Shown here in pieces: positions 1 to 8,569 of a stretch of DNA of 64,000 nucleotides. The position numbers and the translations under genes were made by a program. The stretch's first letter is position 1; every line of letters starts with the position of its first letter. The notes below the pieces were generated by a model that was not told where the DNA came from, did not search any database, and was given only the letters and a program-made list of their open reading frames with translations. This stretch comes from Clostridiales bacterium (GTDB lineage Bacteria > Bacillota > Clostridia > Lachnospirales > Lachnospiraceae). The stretch is from positions 1 through 64,000 of the forward strand of contig JAJBVD010000035.1 in the NCBI GenBank assembly GCA_020859985.1, in the 5' to 3' direction.

Positions 1-1
1 G

Positions 2-721
2 GAAGGCGCTGATACCAGGACTTCTCAGGTTAATGTAGAAGAGTTCATGAAGTATTTCCGTCCATTTTTGGAGCAGGGGCTGGATGTCCTGCATGTCAGC
101 CTTTCCAGCGGGATTTCCGGGACTTTTAATTCTGCCTGCATTGCGCGGGATATGTTGAAAGAAGAATTTCCAGAACGGAAGCTTCTGGTCGTGGATTCTC
201 TGGCAGCTTCTTCCGGCTACGGGCTGCTCATGGAGCTTCTTGCGGATATGCGCGATGCCGGAAGTTCTCTCGAAGAATTGTATGACTGGACGCTGAAAAA
301 CCGACTTACGATTCATCACTGGTTTTTCTCTACGGATCTGACCTTCTTTATTAAAGGAGGACGTATTTCCAAAACGTCCGGATTTATCGGGAGCGTATTG
401 AATATCTGTCCGCTCATGAATGTGGATGATGAGGGCAAGCTGATCCCCAGAAGCAAGATCCGCGGCAAGCGTGCGGTTATCAAAAAGCTTGTGGAACAGA
501 TGAAAGAGCACGCGGTGGACGGTCTGAATTACAGTGGAAAATGCTATATGTGCAACTCGGCGTGTTATGAGGATGCGAGGGCGGTAGCGGATCTGGTGGA
601 AGCGGCTTTTCCAAAGCTTGACGGACCGGTACAGATCAACGATATCGGTACGACCATCGGCAGCCATACAGGTCCGGGGACAGTCGCGCTGTTTTTCGTG
701 GGGGATGAGAGAGTTCATTGA
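2..721 (+). CDS. DegV family fatty-acid-binding protein (5' end outside window)
   Basis: The reading frame is open from base 2, and its first residues (TSQVNVEEF) already belong to the DegV fold, so the true start lies upstream and only the N-terminal portion is missing. DegV proteins (FakB type) bind a fatty acid and, in characterised Firmicutes, present it to the FakA kinase for phospholipid synthesis. Visible family hallmarks are the LHVSLSSGISGTFNSA segment with the Ser/Thr-rich lipid-carboxylate site, FIKGGRISKTSGFIGSVL in the middle, and HTGPGTVALFF near the C-terminus. No kinase partner is visible. The stop overlaps the convergent VWA-domain gene by 7 bp. Family call is firm; the ligand and partner are inferred from the family. 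Confidence 0.9.
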   Translation, partial: EGADTRTSQVNVEEFMKYFRPFLEQGLDVLHVSLSSGISGTFNSACIARDMLKEEFPERKLLVVDSLAASSGYGLLMELLADMRDAGSSLEELYDWTLKNRLTIHHWFFSTDLTFFIKGGRISKTSGFIGSVLNICPLMNVDDEGKLIPRSKIRGKRAVIKKLVEQMKEHAVDGLNYSGKCYMCNSACYEDARAVADLVEAAFPKLDGPVQINDIGTTIGSHTGPGTVALFFVGDERVH

Positions 722-2229
722 AAATAAGCCTGGGGTGCAGCGCGCTCCAGGTCTTCCCGGTCGACAACCAGTTTGATTGCCCACGGCGGCACGTCGATGT
801 CCCGATAATCTTCGCGCAAAAAGACGAACGCGGTATCGTACGGCGGCTTTTTGACGGGAAAAGTTCCATATCCGTCAGTGAAATAAATCAGCCCGCGCAG
901 CTTTGTAAAGCAGCCGCGGCTCATCAGTTCCCGCACACGGGCAAATGGCGGACGGAAATCCGTGCCGCCGTAGCCGCGGATCGTAAAATGCTCCAGATAG
1001 TCCTGCATTTCTTTTTGATTTGTGATCAGCACATCCTCCCGCACCTGGTCATCGCATTGCAGGATATGGATATGGATTTTGCGGAAAAAGCTTTCTGATT
1101 CACTTAGAATGCTGTAGGTCTCTTCAAGGAATGCAAGAAGCAGATCCCCCTGGCAGGACATAGAGGTGTCCAGCACGATCACAAAGTCCTCAATCTTTTT
1201 GACCTCTTTTGTCTCCAGTGGCTCAATCAGCGGGATTGAGCCGTAGAGCTTCATACCGTAATTGTAGTAAATATAGTCGAACGAATCCATATCGACCTGC
1301 ATTTCCTCTTTCAGCACGGAAAATTTTCGCAGGAAATCCCGATAATCATATCGTTTTCGGTTGACCGCACAGACCTGTTCCTCCAGAGCTTTTGCGTCGT
1401 TTGAGGAATCCTTTCCAAATGTTTCCATCTCCGTCTGCATGCGGTCTCGGATATCATCCCATTTTTTGCGGGAATCGGAAGAAGGAGGATTCTGCATCGC
1501 ATTGGGCTGAGCTTTCTTTTCAGAATCTTCATCTTTAAAGTCGGAGGAGGAATCCTGCGGCGGCTTTTGCGAAGAGGAGTCTTCCTCCCAGCGGCTGTGA
1601 TCATCGACGGTGAACTCCCGTTTCAGCTGATCGAGTCTGGCCTGCACCGGATGAATCTGAATCAATTGACGGTAAATACGCTGAGCGGTCAGAGGAACCT
1701 GCGTACCGGAGATGTTGCGCGCGAGAGCCTGTCTTCCGGAAGCAGATTCCGTGCCGGAGGCAGATATAGTGGCGGACGGGCGTACGGGTGTGGCGGAAAT
1801 ATCGGCCATAGACCGATATACCTCCCGCCGAAACGCAGACATGGGGCGGTGCACTGCGCGGATATACAGTCCGTCGATCACGTGCTCCGCAGCAATGTCA
1901 CAGGCAAGATTCCAGTATTCCGCATCCCGCTTCTCGCGCGTCCACAGATGCGCAAACAGGCAGTGCAGAATGCTGTGAAGATACAGGCGGTTGACAGATT
2001 CACGTCCTTTGCGGAAGACATCCGCTATCTGATCCGGCTGAAAATAAAAGATGGTGCCGTCTGTGCCTGCCCTGCGGATCTGTCCGTCCGGAAGCAGCGC
2101 AAGGGAGGACAGCGCCACGTCCAGAAAGCGCATATTCATATACAATTCCGTCTGCGCCCCGTGCAGGATATCCTGTGCGATTTCCGTGAAAGCCAGATTG
2201 CGCGCCTGTTCATCATAAATAATACTCAT
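715..2229 (-). CDS. VWA-domain protein with N-terminal metallopeptidase-like region (DUF2201 type)
   Basis: This 504-residue protein has an N-terminal alpha-helical region with HSILHCLFAH, matching the degenerate histidine motif of the putative metallopeptidase domain in DUF2201 proteins. A low-complexity Ser/Asp/Lys-rich linker follows at about residues 215-255. The C-terminal von Willebrand A domain has a MIDAS motif (DTSMS) in VIVLDTSMSC and a second metal-site Thr in GYGGTDFRPPF. Such proteins are usually encoded beside a MoxR-type AAA ATPase and are thought to work with it as a metal-dependent chaperone-like pair. No MoxR gene adjoins it here, since the upstream neighbour is a tRNA. The start is ATG after AAAAGGAAC on the minus strand. 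Function beyond the domains is unknown. Confidence 0.8.
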   Translation of the reverse strand: MSIIYDEQARNLAFTEIAQDILHGAQTELYMNMRFLDVALSSLALLPDGQIRRAGTDGTIFYFQPDQIADVFRKGRESVNRLYLHSILHCLFAHLWTREKRDAEYWNLACDIAAEHVIDGLYIRAVHRPMSAFRREVYRSMADISATPVRPSATISASGTESASGRQALARNISGTQVPLTAQRIYRQLIQIHPVQARLDQLKREFTVDDHSRWEEDSSSQKPPQDSSSDFKDEDSEKKAQPNAMQNPPSSDSRKKWDDIRDRMQTEMETFGKDSSNDAKALEEQVCAVNRKRYDYRDFLRKFSVLKEEMQVDMDSFDYIYYNYGMKLYGSIPLIEPLETKEVKKIEDFVIVLDTSMSCQGDLLLAFLEETYSILSESESFFRKIHIHILQCDDQVREDVLITNQKEMQDYLEHFTIRGYGGTDFRPPFARVRELMSRGCFTKLRGLIYFTDGYGTFPVKKPPYDTAFVFLREDYRDIDVPPWAIKLVVDREDLERAAPQAYFQ

Positions 2230-2433
2230 ATCCGTTCCTTTTCTATAATAATCCGGTGTAATGACGGGGGTTCGCCTCTTTTATAGGTAGTTCCTTACGG
2301 AACTTCAAGTTATACTATAGCACGAATTGTCAAAGTGAGGAAGACGCAAAAGAGGTTCGGAAGAATTAAATTCCACCCCTGACTGGAATTTATTTTTTCA
2401 AATGACAACCGCGTCAATTTTTTAAAAAAATGT

Positions 2434-2462
2434 TTGACAAATCAAAATCGCGAGTATATAAT
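2434..2462 (+). promoter_or_regulatory. Consensus sigma-A promoter of tRNA-Arg(ACG)
   Basis: TTGACA at 2434-2439 and TATAAT at 2457-2462 are separated by exactly 17 bp, a perfect housekeeping consensus, ending 20 bp before the tRNA. This fits strong constitutive tRNA transcription. Confidence 0.85.
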
Positions 2463-2482
2463 AAGCGGTGCTGATGAGGCAT

Positions 2483-2556
2483 GTGTGCATAGCTCAGCTG
2501 GATAGAGCGTTTGGCTACGGACCAAAAGGCCGGGGGTTCGAATCCTCTTGCACACG
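2483..2556 (+). tRNA. tRNA-Arg (anticodon ACG)
   Basis: A complete cloverleaf can be folded by eye: acceptor GTGTGCA/TGCACAC, D-stem GCTC/GAGC, anticodon stem TTTGG/CCAAA around the loop CTACGGA, a 5-nt variable loop, and T-arm GGGGG-TTCGAAT-CCTCT. The discriminator base is G and CCA is not encoded. The anticodon ACG (read as ICG after A34 deamination) decodes CGU/CGC/CGA arginine codons. Confidence 0.95.
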
Positions 2557-2568
2557 CTGTATTGCAGG

Positions 2569-2603
2569 ACCGCAGATTCTTAAAGGATCTGCGGTTTTTC
2601 TTT
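2569..2603 (+). terminator. Rho-independent terminator of tRNA-Arg(ACG)
   Basis: Inverted repeat CCGCAGAT...ATCTGCGG followed by TTTTTCTTT, starting 13 bp after the tRNA. Confidence 0.85.
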
Positions 2604-2781
2604 GTGATCATTTCTACAGGAGGGAATCGCATTTGTGTCAAAGGCAATGATTTCGCGCCGACGTTGTCCAGAATGAAAGCAGTAGTTAACACAAATAAAA
2701 AACCTGATTAATGGTGGAAATAAAAAATAATATGAGATATGAATAATAAAAAATAAAATAAAAAAACAATTAAGAAACATA

Positions 2782-2810
2782 TTGACAAGCGGAAAGCTAT
2801 ATGTTATCAT
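2782..2810 (+). promoter_or_regulatory. Promoter of first Uma2 gene
   Basis: TTGACA (2782-2787), 17-bp spacer, TATCAT (2805-2810), in a very AT-rich stretch about 90 bp upstream of the Uma2 start. The promoter and nearby bases resemble those before the third Uma2 gene (27667-27695): both read TTGACAAG, GCTAT and TGCATTT in the same register. This suggests the whole transcription unit was duplicated. Confidence 0.75.
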
Positions 2811-2902
2811 GCATTTACAAATACTACAGATAAAGGCTGAAGTCGAAGCCAAAAGTGCGAATCATCATGCGAAGTACAGAATTTTAAAGGAAGGATTTAT
2901 TC

Positions 2903-3655
2903 ATGAGCAGGCAAAGAACGCACGACGGTTCCGGACAGAAGTCTTTTTTTGATTCGGAACATCATAACGAACAAAAGAGTTTTAACTATGAAGAACGTGA
3001 CGGAAGGCTGGATATTCCTGAGAAGGATGTTCTGCGGGAACCGGAAGTACAGTATAACTATCACCGTCAGGGCGAGTATACTCTGGAGGATTATTACGCA
3101 CTGCCGGATGACCAGCGCGTGGAGCTGATCGATGGTGTGTTTTACGTCATGGAAGCGCCGACGGTTACACATCAGTATGGTTTATCTGATGTGTGGTTGC
3201 AGTTATATAATTATATTGATGCACAAAATGGAACCTGTCAGGTGTTTCATGCTCCTTTGGATGTACAGCTGGACTGTGACGACCGGACGATGGTGGAGCC
3301 GGATATTTTAGTCGTCTGCGATTGGAACAAGATATTCAATCGTTGTATTTATGGCGCACCGGATCTGGTGATGGAAGTACTTTCTCCTTCGACATCGAGG
3401 AAGGATCAGACGATCAAGGTGAGGAAGTATCAGAATGCAGGTGTGAGAGAATACTGGACGATCGATATTAAGAAAGAGCGCGTTGTGGTATATGATTTTG
3501 CTAATGACCGGGCTCCGTCCATTTATGGTATTGATCAGCCGGTTCCGGTACAGATTTTTGACGGGAAATGCCGGATTTCGTTCGACAGGATTTATGAAAA
3601 AGTAAGACGACTGCAGGAAGCTGAGCAAAGAAGAGCGGACAGAGGACAGCTTTGA
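2903..3655 (+). CDS. Uma2 family endonuclease-like protein (copy 1)
   Basis: This 250-residue protein has a roughly 55-residue charged N-terminal extension followed by a Uma2 (DUF820) domain of the PD-(D/E)XK nuclease fold. Recognisable blocks are YTLEDYYALPDDQRVELIDG, the metal-site Asp in MVEPDILVVCD, the GAPDLVMEVLSPST strand with its acidic residue, and RKYQNAGVREYW. Two further copies occur here (in the fusion at 3787-5169 and at 27851-28570) and share these blocks nearly word for word. The start is ATG after AAGGAAGG. The family is abundant in cyanobacteria and poorly characterised. Nuclease activity is inferred from the fold, and the target is unknown. Confidence 0.85.
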   Translation: MSRQRTHDGSGQKSFFDSEHHNEQKSFNYEERDGRLDIPEKDVLREPEVQYNYHRQGEYTLEDYYALPDDQRVELIDGVFYVMEAPTVTHQYGLSDVWLQLYNYIDAQNGTCQVFHAPLDVQLDCDDRTMVEPDILVVCDWNKIFNRCIYGAPDLVMEVLSPSTSRKDQTIKVRKYQNAGVREYWTIDIKKERVVVYDFANDRAPSIYGIDQPVPVQIFDGKCRISFDRIYEKVRRLQEAEQRRADRGQL

Positions 3656-3689
3656 GGGCGGATAATGTAATGTATATAAAAGAATACAA

Positions 3690-3716
3690 GTGACTTTGAA
3701 GGAGTTGAACCGTCAC
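3690..3716 (+). repeat. 27-bp GTAACTGT-family solo element (diverged)
   Basis: A 27-bp interrupted palindrome, GTGACTTT...CCGTCAC, matches the family seen intact at 8500, 16939, 46290 and 48444. It is flanked by GAATACAA on the left and GAACACCA on the right, a 6-of-8 direct repeat at exactly the element edges. That suggests an old 8-bp target duplication. Confidence 0.55.
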
Positions 3717-3786
3717 GAACACCAAAATGCAACAATAAAGAAGTGAAAATATAGTTATGTAGAAATGCAGAAAAAAGGGAAGAATT

Positions 3787-5169
3787 ATGGGAAAGATAAA
3801 AGAAGAAGCCGGGCGGGGGAAAAGAAGCAGGCCCTTACACAGAATGTATTATAACTCGCCGATCGGGAAGCTTTGCCTCGAAGACGACGGGGAAGCACTG
3901 ACTGCTTTGTATCAGGCTGAGGCCTTGAAGCCGGAGGAATCTTTAAAGTCGGATGCAGATATGCAGCCTGATTCGTACTCATGCAATCATCAGGATCCGT
4001 TAGCATGTCAGGAATCTGAATTATTGCAGCGTGCCTGTGAAGAACTGGATGAGTATTTTTCTGGCACACGGGAGGCATTTGATATTCCGCTGCATCCGCA
4101 GGGAACGGAATTTCAGAAAAAGGTATGGAACGCACTGCGGGAGATTCCCTTCGGAGAGACAAGGAGCTACGCGGATATCGCGGAGCGGATCGGCCAGCCG
4201 AATGCCTGCCGCGCGGTCGGCGGCGCGAACAATAAGAACCGGATTCTCATCATGATTCCCTGCCATCGTGTCATTGGAAAGGATGGGAGCATGACTGGTT
4301 TCGGATGCGGAATCAGTGCAAAGGAGTATCTGCTGAGGCTGGAGCATCTGCCTGCGGAGAAGCCTGAAAAACAGGACGCACAGGACAAGGAAAGTGAAGA
4401 CAAGAGAAGCGAGGATAAGGACAGGAAAGATGTGCTTAGCGAAGCCGAGCTGGCTTATGAGTACATTCCTGAAGAGGAGTTTTATGGAACAGGAAAGTAC
4501 AACATCAAAGATTATTATGCGATTCCGCAGGAGAGGCGCGTGGAGTTGATCGACGGTCATATTTATGATATGGCGGCGCCGGGCACGGTTCATCAGTTTG
4601 CAGTAGCTGAGCTCACCTTTCAGCTTAACTTATATGTCCGCTCTAAGGGCGGAAACTGCCGGGTGTATCCCTCGCCCATAGATGTGCAGCTGGACTGTGA
4701 CGACAAGACAATGGTACAGCCGGATGTGGCAGTGATCTGTGACAGAGATAAGATCATAAAACGCTGTGTATATGGCGCACCGGATCTGGTGGTCGAAATT
4801 CTCTCTGATTCCACTGCATACAAAGACACGGTTGTGAAACTTTGTAAATATATGCAGGCGGGTGTGCGGGAATACTGGATTGTTGATCTGAAACGGGAAA
4901 AGGTGGCCGTATACGATGCGACAGGTGGAAGCAGAGCAGGCATAAATGGAGCAGACATAAATGTGGAAGACGAAAATGAAGCAGCTACAAATGAAGCGGG
5001 CACAAATGTGCCAGACGGAAACAGGGCAGGCATAAGCAGCCGCACGACGATCTATGGGATGGATCAGCCGATACCGGTACGGATTTTTGATGGAGATTGT
5101 CAGATTTCGTTTGACGAGATTCGTGAGGAGGCAAGGAGAATTTTGAATCCTTCACAAGAAGATGAGTAA
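3787..5169 (+). CDS. O6-methylguanine-DNA methyltransferase fused to a Uma2 nuclease-like domain
   Basis: This 460-residue protein has two domains. Residues about 20-185 form a complete Ogt/MGMT-type alkyltransferase: an N-terminal NSPIGKLCLE strand, the DNA-binding helix in RSYADIAERIGQPNACRAVG, the catalytic IPCHRVIG with acceptor Cys159, and GSMTGFGCG. After a highly charged linker (about 190-225) comes a complete Uma2 domain with RRVELIDG, MVQPDVAVICD, GAPDLVVEILS and GVREYWIVDL. The Uma2 part carries an in-frame low-complexity insertion (nt 4924-5040) made of degenerate 18-21-bp repeats rich in GxNxA. Alkyl transfer from O6-alkylguanine to Cys159 is expected from the family. The nuclease-fold partner suggests repair or damage-directed DNA processing, but that is inference. 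The continuous frame and intact motifs argue against assembly error. Confidence 0.85.
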   Translation: MGKIKEEAGRGKRSRPLHRMYYNSPIGKLCLEDDGEALTALYQAEALKPEESLKSDADMQPDSYSCNHQDPLACQESELLQRACEELDEYFSGTREAFDIPLHPQGTEFQKKVWNALREIPFGETRSYADIAERIGQPNACRAVGGANNKNRILIMIPCHRVIGKDGSMTGFGCGISAKEYLLRLEHLPAEKPEKQDAQDKESEDKRSEDKDRKDVLSEAELAYEYIPEEEFYGTGKYNIKDYYAIPQERRVELIDGHIYDMAAPGTVHQFAVAELTFQLNLYVRSKGGNCRVYPSPIDVQLDCDDKTMVQPDVAVICDRDKIIKRCVYGAPDLVVEILSDSTAYKDTVVKLCKYMQAGVREYWIVDLKREKVAVYDATGGSRAGINGADINVEDENEAATNEAGTNVPDGNRAGISSRTTIYGMDQPIPVRIFDGDCQISFDEIREEARRILNPSQEDE

Positions 5170-5196
5170 AAATCACCAGTCAGAGACCGGTGATTT
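5170..5196 (+). terminator. Probable terminator of the methyltransferase-Uma2 gene
   Basis: AAATCACC...GGTGATTT hairpin directly after the stop codon. The T tract is short, so efficiency is doubtful. Confidence 0.5.
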
Positions 5197-5220
5197 CCTG
5201 CAGAACATGGATGAAACTGA

Positions 5221-5274
5221 AAAAATGCATTGAGGTGCAGACACTTATGGTGTTTATCTGCGGCTGCCTGCACC
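5221..5274 (-). terminator. Possible mgtE terminator (minus strand)
   Basis: On the minus strand, GGTGCAG and CTGCACC can pair about 20 bp beyond the mgtE stop, followed after a short gap by a run of T. The loop is long (about 27 nt), so this is tentative. Confidence 0.4.
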
Positions 5275-5294
5275 TGATTTACGTATTGCAGCAA

Positions 5295-6686
5295 TCAACC
5301 CAGATGCATGATCTGGATCAGCAGCAGCCAGCTTAAACTGTAATAGGTGACGACCGCGACAAGGTCGTTGATGGTCGTGATCAGCGGTCCGGAAGCGACT
5401 GCCGGGTCGACGTGGATCCTGTTGAAAAACAGCGGGATGCAGGTGCCGACCATTCCGGAGATCAGCATGGCGACCATCAGAGAAAAGCCGACGCAGCCTG
5501 ATACGGCGAAAGCGAAGCCGAATGTTGCTCCTTTAAAGAAACGGATATAAAGTCCGACGACAACGACGGATATGGATCCCAGAAGGAGGCCGTTACACAG
5601 GCCGACATTCATCTCTTTCCAGACCAGGGAAAGCTTCTGGCGCCCGGTCAGGTTCTCATCCATCAATACACGGATGGTGACAGCCAGGGACTGGGTACCG
5701 ACATTACCGGCCATGTCGAGGATTAGGGACTGGAACGCCATGATGATCGTCAGCTGGCTTACCACGGCTTCGAATGCTCCGACTACAGAAGAGACGAGCA
5801 TGCCAAGCACCAGGAGAATAGACAGCCAGGGGAGACGCTTCTTCATGCTTTCTCTGAGCGGCTCATTCAGATCCTCCTCCGCGGACAGACCTGCCAGCTT
5901 TGCGTAGTCTTCACCCATCTCACTGTCGACCAGTTCTACAATACTCTGTGAAGTGATGATTCCCAGAAGTCGATTCTCATCGCTGAGCACGGGGATCGAG
6001 TCCTCGGAATAGTCCTTCAGCTTTTCAATACAGTCGTCGATGGAGGTGTGGCCGTATACATAAGGATACGATGTGGAGATCAGATTCTCCAGCGGCGTAT
6101 CCCGCCGTGCGATGATCAGGTCCTTCAGGTCGATGGCTCCGTAGAAGGTGCCGTCCTCCGCCACGGTAAACAGTGTCGTGATATTGTCATTTTTCTCTGC
6201 CTGCTCAATCAGCGCGCTCATGGCTTCCTTGATGGTCAATGTCTCGCGGAAGCTGATGTAGTTGGTCGTCATGCGGCTGCCGATCTCATCCTCATCAAAT
6301 ACGGAGATGATCGAGATGTCATTCCGGGCTTCCTCATCCATGAGACCGACAAACAGCTGCCGCTTCTCACGGGAGACAGATTTGAGAATCTCTACAACGG
6401 TGTCCGTCTCCATTTTTGAAAGGATACCCGCGGCTTTTTTGACATCCATCTCGTCCAGATATTTGAGCGTTTCCTCTTCGTCGGTATGTTCAAAAATATC
6501 GGAGAGCATATCCTGTCCCAGAATGCGGAACAGCTTTTTCTGCTCGACACTCGAAAGCTCCAGAAGGGCTTCCGCCAGGTCGTTTTCATGGTAGTCGTCG
6601 AGCTTGCTGCGCAGAACACCCGGGGAGATATCACTCCGGATGATTGCGACAATTTCTGATTTGAAATCCTGAACTTTCGGCTCCAT
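5295..6686 (-). CDS. mgtE: Magnesium transporter MgtE
   Basis: At 463 residues this is the usual MgtE length. The cytosolic N-domain (about 1-130) has the helical superhelix repeats (LAEALLELSSVEQKKLFRIL, DEMDVKKAAGILSKM). Two CBS domains follow (about 135-255), including FYGAIDLKDLI and DSIPVLSDENRLLGIIT. The C-terminal five-helix channel (from about 285) has LILDMAGNVGTQSLAV and FNRIHVDPAVASGPLITTINDL, whose Asp lines the Mg2+ path in characterised MgtE. The N- and CBS domains close the pore at high internal Mg2+. The start is ATG after AAGGAG. The upstream minus-strand leader can form a long hairpin (6900-6973). Confidence 0.95.
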   Translation of the reverse strand: MEPKVQDFKSEIVAIIRSDISPGVLRSKLDDYHENDLAEALLELSSVEQKKLFRILGQDMLSDIFEHTDEEETLKYLDEMDVKKAAGILSKMETDTVVEILKSVSREKRQLFVGLMDEEARNDISIISVFDEDEIGSRMTTNYISFRETLTIKEAMSALIEQAEKNDNITTLFTVAEDGTFYGAIDLKDLIIARRDTPLENLISTSYPYVYGHTSIDDCIEKLKDYSEDSIPVLSDENRLLGIITSQSIVELVDSEMGEDYAKLAGLSAEEDLNEPLRESMKKRLPWLSILLVLGMLVSSVVGAFEAVVSQLTIIMAFQSLILDMAGNVGTQSLAVTIRVLMDENLTGRQKLSLVWKEMNVGLCNGLLLGSISVVVVGLYIRFFKGATFGFAFAVSGCVGFSLMVAMLISGMVGTCIPLFFNRIHVDPAVASGPLITTINDLVAVVTYYSLSWLLLIQIMHLG

Positions 6687-6899
6687 ATTGTTCTCCTTCC
6701 TCTCTCAATATACGGAAATGCAACATCCTTTTATAAAGAGTTACCAAAACAAAGCTCGTAACGGTTCAATACGGTTCAGTACGTTTCTGAATGGTCACGA
6801 ATGCACAACAAAAATAATGAAGAACTCTCATTCTTCAAAAGTGCTAACGTTGTGGTCGGTTGGAAAACAGGACAGGAAGCAGAATTGCGGTTAAAAGAA

Positions 6900-6973
6900 A
6901 CAGAACAGACCGCTGCTGCATTTCCACCCTGTGTCGCTACTTCGACTTCGACCGTCACCAGCGTCCATTCTGT
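6900..6973 (-). promoter_or_regulatory. Structured leader upstream of mgtE, unassigned
   Basis: On the minus strand ACAGAATGGACGCTGGTG can pair with CAGCAGCGGTCTGTTCTGT, giving a stem of about 17 bp with small bulges around a GC-rich interior. It sits about 210 nt before the mgtE start within a 670-bp gene-free stretch (6687-7356). An AGGTGA precedes it, as in M-box RNAs, but the other conserved M-box blocks cannot be recognised. I see no other feature in this gap apart from the divergent promoter at 7167 and a degraded GTAAC-type repeat near 6759-6799. Confidence 0.4.
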
Positions 6974-7166
6974 TCACCTGCCTCTCTGAATGAATTTAAA
7001 TAAATTTGAACGAATTGTATAACTCAGATAGATTGTGCGGGAAACTACAGACCATGAATATCTGCTGTTCTGCACAACATCTTTATTGTAGCAAAAGAAT
7101 CGGGCGGGCGCAAGCGCTTTTCTAAAATTCGTGCGTAAATTCCCGGTAAAACCGTAAAAGTTACGA

Positions 7167-7195
7167 TTGATTCTTTCTGTTGTGTAAATTATAAT
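7167..7195 (+). promoter_or_regulatory. Promoter of the aldo/keto reductase-glycyl radical enzyme region
   Basis: TTGATT (7167-7172), 17-bp spacer, TATAAT (7190-7195). The 5' leader is about 155 nt and contains a CTGC...GCAG hairpin near 7215. Confidence 0.65.
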
Positions 7196-7356
7196 ATGAG
7201 CCGAAAGGATTTTCGCTGCTCGCAGCAGAAAATTACAAGGCTGGGCGCGCAGCTATACTGCGAGGGAAATTATGACATTAGGTTTTAGGTGACTGCCAGA
7301 ATGAATGATTTTTGCATGGTGAGAGAGAAGACGAATGAAAGGGGAGAACAGATCAT

Positions 7357-8379
7357 ATGGATACTGTAAGACTTGGGAAAACAGAGATCGTGACGAATAA
7401 GAACGGATTTGGCGCTCTGCCAATCCAGCGGGTGAGCGATGAGGAAGCGGTGAAGATCATCCGCAAGGCGTATGACAGCGGAGTCACCTTTTTTGATACG
7501 GCGAGATTTTATACGGACAGCGAACACAAGCTTGGGTTGGCGCTCTCCGAGGTGCGAGATCATGTGTTTATTGCCTCGAAGACAGCGGCAGTGAAGCCGG
7601 AGGATTTCTGGAAGGATCTGGAGACGACCCTGAAAAATCTGAAGACGGATCATCTGGATATTTATCAGTTCCACAATCCATCCTTCTGCCCGAAGCCGGG
7701 GGATGAGAGCGGCGTCTATGAGTGTATGCTGAAAGCGAAGGAACAGGGCAAGATTTTACATATTGGTATTACGAACCATCGACTAAAGGTGGCGAACGAG
7801 GCGATTGAGTCCGGACTTTATGAGACTCTGCAGTTCCCGTTCTGTTATCTGGCGACGGAGGAGGATGAGAAGCTTGTGGCGGCCTGCAAGGCGGCGGACA
7901 TGGGCTTTATCGCGATGAAAGCGCTTTCCGGCGGGCTGATCACCAATTCTGCGGCGGCTTACGCATTTGAGGCGCAGTTTGACAATGTGCTTCCTATCTG
8001 GGGCGTGCAGCGGATGAGCGAGCTCGAAGAGTTCCTTTCCTATATTGTCTGTCCGCCTGTGATGACGGATGAGATTCACGCATTGATCGAAAAGGATCGC
8101 AAGGAGCTGATGGGCGAATTCTGCCGCGGGTGCGGCTACTGCATGCCGTGTCCGGCCGGGATCGAGATCAACAACTGTGCACGTATGTCGCTGATGATCC
8201 GGCGTGCGCCTTCCGCGGCGCAGCTCACGCCGGAAATGCAGGCGAAGATGATGAAGATCGAAGAATGCCTGCACTGCAACAAGTGCAAATCGAAGTGCCC
8301 GTATCATCTGGATACGCCGGCTCTGCTGGCGAAGAACCTGCAGGATTATAAGGAGATTCTGGCCGGCAAGGCGTATTGA
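7357..8379 (+). CDS. Aldo/keto reductase with C-terminal 4Fe-4S domain
   Basis: This 340-residue protein has the AKR (beta/alpha)8 barrel over about residues 1-240. The catalytic set is visible as FDTARFYTDS (Asp and Tyr), IASKTA (Lys) and IYQFHNP (His). A ferredoxin-like tail carries two Cys clusters, CRGCGYCMPCPAG and CLHCNKCKSKCPYHL, which implies electron transfer to or from iron-sulfur centres. The start is ATG after AAAGGGGAG. It precedes the glycyl radical enzyme on the same strand, 190 bp away with a 27-bp repeat between. Reduction or oxidation of an aldehyde or alcohol in that pathway is plausible, but the substrate is unknown. A second ferredoxin-tailed reductase is at 17094. Confidence 0.85.
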   Translation: MDTVRLGKTEIVTNKNGFGALPIQRVSDEEAVKIIRKAYDSGVTFFDTARFYTDSEHKLGLALSEVRDHVFIASKTAAVKPEDFWKDLETTLKNLKTDHLDIYQFHNPSFCPKPGDESGVYECMLKAKEQGKILHIGITNHRLKVANEAIESGLYETLQFPFCYLATEEDEKLVAACKAADMGFIAMKALSGGLITNSAAAYAFEAQFDNVLPIWGVQRMSELEEFLSYIVCPPVMTDEIHALIEKDRKELMGEFCRGCGYCMPCPAGIEINNCARMSLMIRRAPSAAQLTPEMQAKMMKIEECLHCNKCKSKCPYHLDTPALLAKNLQDYKEILAGKAY

Positions 8380-8499
8380 TCTGGTGATCATGCAGAGCCT
8401 GTTGAAGGGCGCATGATCGAAGGGGAAGATGAGAAAATTGTGTGAGGAATTGTATTAATGTATCCTGGCTATGTGTGCATGAGAACATGAACGTAGGAA

Positions 8500-8526
8500 G
8501 TAACTGTGAAGGTACTGAACAGTTAC
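8500..8526 (+). repeat. 27-bp GTAACTGT-family solo element
   Basis: Interrupted palindrome with ends GTAACTGT and ACAGTTAC, identical over all 27 bp to the right ends of the two longer elements (16939-16965 and 48444-48470). The flanks CGTAGGAA (left) and CGCAGGAG (right) match at 6 of 8 positions, consistent with an aged 8-bp target duplication. It lies between the aldo/keto reductase and glycyl radical enzyme genes. Confidence 0.8.
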
Positions 8527-8569
8527 CGCAGGAGATTGCCTGAGTGAGCAGTGAGGATGAGAAGAAGCG

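Noticed and set aside
1567-2286. 239-codon plus-strand frame antisense to the VWA gene
   Set aside because: It is the shadow of a real minus-strand gene with recognisable domains; the translation has no family features.
6900-7000. M-box (ykoK) riboswitch for mgtE
   Set aside because: Only AGGTGA and a generic stem are visible; the other conserved loops of the motif could not be found, so it is listed only as an unassigned leader.
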